A stretch of 64,000 bases of DNA from Eremomyces bilateralis CBS 781.70. Taxonomy: Eukaryota; Ascomycota; Dothideomycetes; Eremomycetales; Eremomycetaceae. Within the stretch, counting starts at the first letter, position 1. Each line of letters starts with the position of its first letter. Positions 57,301 to 64,000 of the stretch are shown here, in pieces. The position numbers and the translations under genes are program-made. The DNA lies in the NCBI RefSeq assembly GCF_010015585.1, contig NW_022985087.1:24280-88279 (forward strand), read 5' to 3'. Under the pieces are notes generated by a model, which was not told where the DNA came from, did not search any database, and worked only from the letters and a program-made list of their open reading frames with translations.

Positions 57301-58281
57301 ATGGCAAAGGGACACACTGATACCTCACCGCTGGTTGATGGGCCGCCCGATTCCAGCACCAAGCGCAAGAGGGTCGAGGAGCCAGTCCAGAAATCGACGC
57401 ATTCAAAACGCAGGAAATCTCGGAAGCCCAAGGACATTCAAGATGATGAGATCGATCAAGAGCAAAAGGTCAATAAGGGAATTTCGCGCATGGACAGTGT
57501 CCTCCTTGCGGACTTAATCGTCCAACGAACGAAGCGATTTGAGCCGGAATTAAGTTCTGTGGAACTAGAAGATAAACACATCCCTTGTGAGTCTTCCTAC
57601 CAGTCCACTTTGGCTGATGTAACTCATCGGTTTTGCAGCAAAGGCGATATTTGACACCACCGTGTGGCAGGAGGACCGAACAGTGGATCAACTTCCCAAC
57701 TTTCTCGAAAAGTTTGCAGAAGACAAGCTATCTGTATGTCCGAAACCGAATGGCAGTCCTCACACTTTGGTCCTCGCCATGGCTGGGCTTAGAGCGGCAG
57801 ATCTAGCTCGGTAAGTATTGCGTCTTCGTGCTGGTAACATATAGTTGCTGATGGTTGCAAGATCTCTCCGGAAATTTCAGACCAAGGATGCGCTGATAGC
57901 CAAACTTTTTGCCAAGCACATCAAACTGAATGAGGCCATTGAGTCATGCAAACGTTATAGGTCAGTTCGATAATGATATCGATCGCTATGATTCTAATCT
58001 CTCTACAGGATGAACATTGGAGTCGGCACTCCTCAGCGAGTTCTCGACCTCCTGGAGGCCGGTGAGTTGGACCCAAAAGAATGTTTCACAACCGCTGACT
58101 CATTATAGGATGTCTATCAACCGATCACTTAAAAAGAATCGTGCTTGATGCATCGTACGTGGATCCGAAGAAGAGAGGGGTCATGGATATGAAGGAGGTC
58201 ACCGTGCCATTGACCAAGCTACTTTCACGGCCAGAACTCAAGTCAAAATATGGCGTGGACCTTCAGATACTATTCTTCTAG
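57301..58281 (+). CDS. CMS1: CMS1 family protein, 90S pre-ribosome
   Basis: Helicase-like fold protein found with U3-containing 90S pre-ribosomes. Exons 57301-57586, 57639-57810, 57862-57960, 58009-58061 and 58109-58281 give 260 aa with four introns of 47-52 nt. The ATG at 57301 has a good context (gccATGGC); the open frame begins slightly upstream with TTG. A lysine-rich N-terminus (SKRRKSRKPK) precedes the CMS1 domain: LPNFLEKFAEDKL, SPHTLVLAMAGLRAADLAR, LIAKLFAKHIKL, IGVGTPQRVLDLLEAGCLSTDHLKRIVLDAS and the end LKSKYGVDLQILFF. The last motif strings resemble SF2 helicase motifs Ib and II in degraded form. Confidence 0.9.
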
Positions 58282-59826
58282 AGGGTGTCATGATCAACAG
58301 CACAGTTTACTCGAACCTTTTTGTTGAAGTTCTCTGATGCTGTGGAATTGCTTGATATTCGGTGGGTACGCACCCGATACGTTCACCAGGCTTGCGTCAA
58401 CAAAATCAGCCTTATCATATCGAGTGGATGTTGTGGGCCCGAGGCCGGACTGCGAATAGTGCAGAATATACTCCGTAAGACAGGACCATTCGTCGTCTTC
58501 AATCATTCCTCAAAGGGCATTTTATTGGAGGTTGGGAGAATCCTGAAAGCACAATGATTCACCACTCACCAGATCGGCTTCTGATGCAGTCAAGCGAGAT
58601 GGAGCTACAGGCAGGGATACCTAGTAGGGCAGGGCACGGTGGGACGGGGCAGGACTTTGGGTGGGCAATAAGAGGGGGGCTGTGGCGCTACAGAGCTAGG
58701 TGAGGGCAAGCGATCGAGGGCAGCGCTTGGAGGGTTGGACATTGATAGACACGAGAGAATGATGCAGCCTAATTAGTGGCAGCGAATGAGACATACCTTT
58801 CGACTTTCCAGGACAATATAATATCGGCGAATGATAAAGGAATGGTGATTTGCAGCGAGTCAACTGGGCAGAGGAAGTAGGCAACCCAACCGATCAGCCA
58901 ACCGGGCGGGCCAGCCGAAGCTAGTTGCTAAGTTAAGTGCTAGATTGGCATCCAGAAGTCGGAAACGCTTGGGACTTTGGGGGTCGGGGGAGTTGGGAGT
59001 TGGGGCGAGGTCCTCCGTAGATTAGGGACGAATTAGGGACTGGGCTGGGGACGTGGAGTAGAAGAACAACTGCCACCACACGGCACACCACCATCACCAT
59101 CATACGAACCCTTTAACAAGTACCACCTACTACCTACGTACTCCGTAGATGCACTTGGATCTTCTGAAACTGCTTTTGCTTTAGACCTTCATCTCCATTC
59201 TCCATTTTCCCGCAACGCGCCCTTATTATCTTCCTGTTAAGCTTCTCCCTTATCCAGACTCCATCTCCTTGTCGCCAGTCGACTTATCTGCTGCAAAGAC
59301 GGTGTTCCAAGTCAGCGTACGGCATTGAGTGTGTCTGATCAGAAGCTCTGGAGCTCAAGTAGTCACCGTTGGAGTTGAAACCTGGTGTTAGACCTGATAG
59401 CCACCTTGGTCATTCCCTCTGAATCAGAACCGCTGTCATTCTGCCACGACTCGTACGATCCATTCTATCACCCAACCTCGATACCACGGTACGACATCGC
59501 ATATATCATACCGGATATTTCGCACATCTCATCGATTTGATATTCGACGACGAGCTCCGATACACGCTCAGGAAGCCTGCAGACCACTCCGTCGTCTATA
59601 TCGTCACGAGCTTGTCCCTGTGAGGGTACAGCTATACGATTTACCTTCGGTCAGTCGATTGCTCTCTCCAAGTAAGAGACGTGTTGAGCTGTCCGCTCGT
59701 CTTGTCATTCTAGTCCAATTCTACATTGCGCACAATACTAACCCTTTTACTTGGTACATGCAGTTCTATACGCTGAACCGAGATATAATCCTCTTACCGC
59801 CTACCCTTCGCTGAAAGTCTGGCAAA
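58282..59826. other. Long racA upstream region
   Basis: 1.5 kb without a gene. One TACTCCGTA 9-mer at 58469-58477 and another at 59139-59147. G-rich GGGACTTTGGGGGTCGGGGGAG near 58975-58995. From about 59160 the sequence is pyrimidine-rich and probably forms a long 5' UTR for racA. Confidence 0.45.
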
Positions 59827-60711
59827 ATGGCTGCTGCCCCACCAACCCAATCCTTGAAGGTCCGTGAACGAACTTTATCGGATACTAGAAGTCATGGCTG
59901 ACCTCGATAGTGTGTGGTGACGGGAGATGGTGCTGTCGGAAAGGTAAAGCTCCTGGATCGCGCGGTTTCTGGAAAGCTGCTGACTCTCGATCTAGACATG
60001 TCTCCTCATATCATATACCACGAATGCCTTCCCCGGAGAATATATTCCAACTGTGTACGCTATCCCCTAGTCAGCCCCCATCGCTAGATTCGTCATGCTT
60101 GGTAGACCCCTCGACTAAGTGGTGACCAGATTCGACAACTATTCCGCAAGTGTGATGGTAGATGGGAAACCCATCAGCCTGGGTTTATGGGACACGGCCG
60201 GCCAAGAAGATTACGATCGACTACGACCTCTCTCTTACCCTCAGACGGACGTATTCCTGATCTGCTTCTCCGTTGTCAGCCGCGCCTCGTTCGACAACGT
60301 GAAAGCCAAGGTGAGCGTTCCATTCTACATCCACCGAGTTCGTTTGCTGATGCATGATTAGTGGGCGCCTGAGATTGAACACCACGCACCCGGCGTACCA
60401 ATCATCCTGGTTGGCACCAAGCTCGATCTGCGAGATGATGAGGGGACACGGGAACAATTGAGAAAGATGAAGCAGAGTCCAGTGTCATATGAGGAGGCGG
60501 TTCAGGTCGCGAAGGAAATCAAAGCATACAAATATCTCGAATGTTCGGCTCTTACCACTCGTAATTTGAAGAGTGTTTTTGACGAAGCAATCCGGTACGG
60601 CATTTCCGGAGGAGTTTAACCCCTTCTTGTTGGAGCTGACAATCCTCTAGGGCAGTCCTGAATCCTCGTCCTACAGCAAAGAAGTCAAGTAAGAAGTGCA
60701 CAATCCTATAA
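59827..60711 (+). CDS. racA: Rac-type Rho GTPase
   Basis: Plasma-membrane switch controlling polarised growth, actin and NADPH oxidase. Six exons: 59827-59859, 59911-59943, 59996-60054, 60130-60310, 60362-60594, 60651-60711; 199 aa, the usual Rac length. P-loop GDGAVGKT (16-23), effector loop [28 protein letters not shown] (G3), GTKLDLRDD (G4), ECSAL (G5). The C-terminus [10 protein letters not shown] is a polybasic tail with a CAAX box ending in Leu, predicting geranylgeranylation. [13 protein letters not shown] and [17 protein letters not shown] distinguish Rac from Cdc42. The first intron-rich part has two 33-nt exons, easily missed by gene finders. Confidence 0.96.
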
Positions 60712-61311
60712 ACATATTACCCCGAAGTCCTGTGTCGAGATCATCTCTCCTTTCTTAGCATATCGAAGGTGACGATCTCTTTACACCGGAGATGACGAGA
60801 TGGCGTTCGGCGAGGAAAGGAATGAACGTTTTGCGATACAGACAGCGAGCATCGCTCTACCCGGGTGCATACTTCTCTATTAGTGGTTGAGGGCCAGCGA
60901 TTCCAAGCTCGTTAATTGAGATTGCACTCTTAACATATTCAGACACGACAGTCCGCCGGAGCACCCTTCGTACATCTCTCTGCGGGATCGATAGACCGGC
61001 CTTTGCCTTCTTACATGTGGTCTCAACCTACATCTTATTCATTCTCTTCAGTTGAAATTTAATTCATGCTTTAGTCAATGTCGCGGACTTTTTTCAGCTA
61101 GCCGATCGCACGTGGATCAATATCTTGGTTTTCATTCATGGTCTTGAAGATAGACATTTCCGGTTGCCTGGCGTTTTGTAGATAATTGAATCTGGAACTT
61201 GTTGCTATCTCCGTTTCTTGATTGAGCCACATCTTTATCATGAATATTGCACCGTATAATCCCTTTCGGGTTCGTTTTCGCGAGTCCCTTTAGGTCCCCA
61301 CCGGATGTCAT
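60712..61311. other. Convergent spacer
   Basis: 3' ends of racA and the UstYa-family gene. No gene or repeat seen. Confidence 0.45.
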
Positions 61312-62283
61312 CTATGCTATTCCAGTATGGTCGCTATATCGGTTCTCATAAACCCAGTTGACCAGTTCCTGGTCGCTTTTACAAACATGTGTGGTTCCCC
61401 AGCCGTCCGTCATGGCTTTGACCGTGGTGCTCTCCCCTTCCAACGCAGCGTCGCCGCAGCACTTCTGACTTTGCCTTAGGTAGTCAAAGCAATGTGTGAC
61501 ATGGCGCTGCATGTCAGGGTTCTGCGTTTCCTCTCCTAGCCGGCAGCGACCCAAATCGCGCATGATCAGGTAGAGGCAGTGGTATTGGTGCAGCGAGGCA
61601 ATACTGTAGCCTCCTCCCTTCACTCCCTTGAAATGTAGGGGCTTGCCGATGTCGTACTTATCCGCGTCGGGGACTCGAACAAATCCCCGACCAACTGCTG
61701 TTCTGTCAGCGGTTGTTCAGTGTCTGGTCTAGGTTGTTTAATCTTTTACCGGGCATATCATTCCGCCATCGAGTGCGAACCTCGTTGAATATAGCTCGAG
61801 TAGAGAACATGGTCTCATTCGCATATCGATAGTCCGGTTGAAAGGTAACCAACTCGGATGAAACTGCCAGTACGCGTATATCAGCAGGAGTCCAGCACGG
61901 CCCCGTGTCGCCATGGGCTACATACATGGCGGGACAAGCCCATTTGGCTCTCCCAATAGCTCCAGCTGATCTCCAGAGGCGGGCGCTGAAAGATCCGTCG
62001 ATGAGGTGTTGGATCCTGCCGTCGATGTACACTCTGCTCTTGGACGCCGGCCTTCACTTGACACTGCGATGATCAACAGGAGGGCCACCGCTAAGAGCAA
62101 AATATTGCCCAACAAGCTCCATATCAAGTAGCGCCTCGTTCTATTCCCTGCGTCGTAGCTCTTCTCTCGTTCATCGTGCTTCCATTGCCGACGATCCAAC
62201 ATCGCAACCTCCTCATTCTCGTCCAGTGAGTCTCTGGGGAACACCGGCAACCCATCATGACTTTCTTGAAAAGGTAATACCAT
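61312..62283 (-). CDS. UstYa-family (DUF3328) protein
   Basis: UstYa proteins are fungal membrane oxidases best known from cyclising ribosomal peptides (ustiloxin, cyclochlorotine); others have unknown roles. Exons 62283-61926, 61863-61750 and 61697-61312 give 285 aa. One TM (YLIWSLLGNILLLAVALLLIIAV, 52-75) follows a charged N-terminus. The lumenal part has FQPDYRYANETMF, RGFVRVPDADKYDIG and both HXXHC motifs, HQYHC (194-198) and HVTHC (223-227) with FDYLRQ after it, as needed for activity. No precursor peptide gene or other tailoring enzyme is visible nearby; it stands alone between racA and seryl-tRNA synthetase. Confidence 0.88.
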
Positions 62284-62755
62284 AGTTCCGAACCCTAGAA
62301 AGTCGCATTACGATTTCAGACAGTGGATGGGCATCCAAAGTAGACGTTGAAAGAAGCATTTTCCAAACATCTCCATCAGTGCTTCATTCTTAGGTCTGGT
62401 TAGGATTCCATGTTCTGCATACATTTAGAGTGCGTCACGCTCGGCGTTTGGGGTAAATTGTCTTCATTTATCCTATATCCGAAGCCCCTGTGGTTCATTA
62501 GTGTACTTCCAACCCCTTGACCTTGCCAGAACCACTAATCCCAGTGCTTACGCAGAACATGGAATTGAGCGCTTCGACGGATTCGACTTTCATAGCAACG
62601 ATATTGACTGTCTATGGAAACCGCAGACTTTTCATGTAGCCTGCAATCACATGCGAATTTAGATGCTCGCTACGACTGTCTAGTATTGAGGAATCATCGA
62701 GAGCCTCGTTCGAGATTCGATCCCCAACTCCATTCGCCTAGCTTGCGGACAAAGA
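62284..62755. other. Intergenic spacer
   Basis: UstYa promoter and seryl-tRNA synthetase 3' region. No gene seen. Confidence 0.45.
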
Positions 62756-64000
62756 TCATGCTTTGGTGGCAGTAGGACGGGTAGGAATGGTCTTTCCTTT
62801 CTCCTTAGATCGCTCCTCAGGCTTGGCCTGTCTGTCTTGTGCGTCCTTGACAAACGGAATGAAGTCGGGTTCCCCTGGAATATACTTCCGCAGCACTTCA
62901 GGCACCTTGCAACCATCTTCCGTCTGATAATTTTCCAGTATGCAGCAGAGCGTTCGTCCTGTTGCACACAGAGTCTGAGGCGATACTTAGCAAATACGAC
63001 TACCACTAGGAGAGGTTTCAGCTTACCGCGTTCAGAGCATGCACATATTCCTTCCGCCCACCACCCACCTCCTTGTTCTTCTTAACCCCATAACGAATCT
63101 CCAGCTCTCTTGTCTGATAGTCCGTGCAGTTTGAGCATGACACTAGCTCCTTGTATTCGCTTTGGAAAGGGAACCATGCTTCTAGATCGTACTTCTTTGC
63201 CGCAGCATTATTCAATGCTCCCGAGACGATGCTGACGATTTGATAGGGAAGACCCAAAGATTTGTAGAACTCTTCCGAGACGGCGATCATCTCATCGAAG
63301 AAATTCCAGCTTTCATCGGCCTTGCAAATCACGAACTGTTCAATCTTTTCGAACTGGTGAACTCGGAAAAGGCCCCATGCATCGCGCCCATGGCTTCCTG
63401 CTTCCTTGCGGAAATTGGTGCTGGAACCCGCGTACTTAATCGGTAGTTCCTTCGGCTGAAGCCACTCATTGGAGTGCATACACGAGATCGGCTGCTCACT
63501 GGTGGCAATGAGGTATTTGTCCGTGTCCGGATCGGGCCCTTCGATGACCTTGTAGAGCTCTTCATCGAATTGGGAGAGCTGTGCGGTTTTGGCCATCTGG
63601 TCCTTGTTGAGGAAGAACGGTGGCTGAATTGGAGAATAACCTGATCGCGTCAGTCAAGTTCTCAAGGCTGATGTTTCCAAAACAAATCACCTTTTTTGTA
63701 GAGGAATTGCATCCCATAATTGATCAAGGCTTGGTTCCTGGACATGTTAGCTTCCAGTGAGAACCTTGCGTGTTTGAACAGCATACAGCCAGTAGCCCAT
63801 ATCCTTTAAGAAGTAACCTCGATGTCCAACCAGCTTTGTGCCACGGTCAGGATCATAGCCACCTATTCTCCAAAGCACGTCGTGATGTGAATATGTAGGT
63901 TTCTGTGCCTTGTCGAACCCTTCGGGAGCCCATGTCCGAGCGATCTCGTTGTTATCCTCGTTGTCGCTAACCAGAACGGAGTCGTGCACATAGTTTCCCA
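62756..64000 (-). CDS. SES1: Seryl-tRNA synthetase, cytosolic (3' part; 5' end off window)
   Basis: Class II synthetase that charges tRNA-Ser. Visible exons in gene order: 64000-63787 (open to the edge), 63737-63691, 63640-63027, 62974-62756, with introns of 49, 50 and 52 nt. The catalytic core is complete from [17 protein letters not shown]: motif 1 region [22 protein letters not shown], motif 2 [37 protein letters not shown], and motif 3 [23 protein letters not shown] built across the last intron. The tail is Lys/Glu-rich, as in eukaryotic enzymes. The N-terminal tRNA-binding coiled coil is outside the window. Confidence 0.95.

Noticed and set aside
1-64000. CRISPR array, bacterial operon or viral insertion
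   Set aside because: No evenly spaced direct repeats with unique spacers were seen; genes are intron-bearing and eukaryotic throughout.

Overview
The window is nuclear DNA of a filamentous ascomycete (Pezizomycotina). Almost every gene is split by introns of about 47-62 nt with GTRNGN donors, CTAAC/CTGAC-like branch sites and YAG acceptors. The gene set is typically fungal: Rac GTPase, Zn2Cys6 factor, UstYa-family protein, GT90 glycosyltransferase, phosphoketolase, and mating of housekeeping with accessory genes. Order or genus cannot be fixed from sequence alone; the racA-type protein and UstYa would suit Eurotiomycetes or relatives. All gene models were built by eye: exons were joined only where splice signals, phase and protein-family continuity agreed.

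1-11 kb is a transposon island. It holds a complete-looking Helitron whose Rep/helicase protein is restored by removing three short introns (four exons, 1315-6539, about 1691 aa, all key motifs present), a decayed MULE transposase, a glycine-rich orphan gene, an 89-bp tandem duplication and a 5'-truncated Tc1/mariner (DD34E) transposase. The mitochondrial octanoyltransferase LIP2 sits at its edge.

11-28 kb is metabolic and accessory: phosphoketolase, a five-exon SDR oxidoreductase, two adjacent foldback/MITE-like elements at 17.5-18.5 kb, a membrane GT90 glycosyltransferase, a secreted beta-lactamase-fold protein that has lost its SxxK catalytic pair, a Zn2Cys6 transcription factor and a seven-TM receptor with an internally duplicated tail. 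28.4-31.5 kb is gene-poor.

31-47 kb carries a PA-TM-RING ubiquitin ligase, a CX5R phosphatase, an MBA1-like mitochondrial ribosome receptor, a twin-CX9C MIX17/CHCHD2 protein, ketopantoate reductase, the exosome cofactor LRP1, an MFS transporter with a His/Cys-rich loop and a five-exon OPT transporter. 47.3-51.1 kb has no supportable gene.

51-64 kb is a compact housekeeping block: SCO1, NOP6, SURF1/SHY1, CENP-T, CMS1, racA, an isolated UstYa-family protein and the 3' part of cytosolic seryl-tRNA synthetase. Mitochondrial functions recur (LIP2, MBA1, MIX17, SCO1, SURF1). Two cytochrome-oxidase assembly factors lie within 3 kb, separated only by a ribosome-biogenesis gene. No rRNA, tRNA, CRISPR array or viral sequence was recognised.
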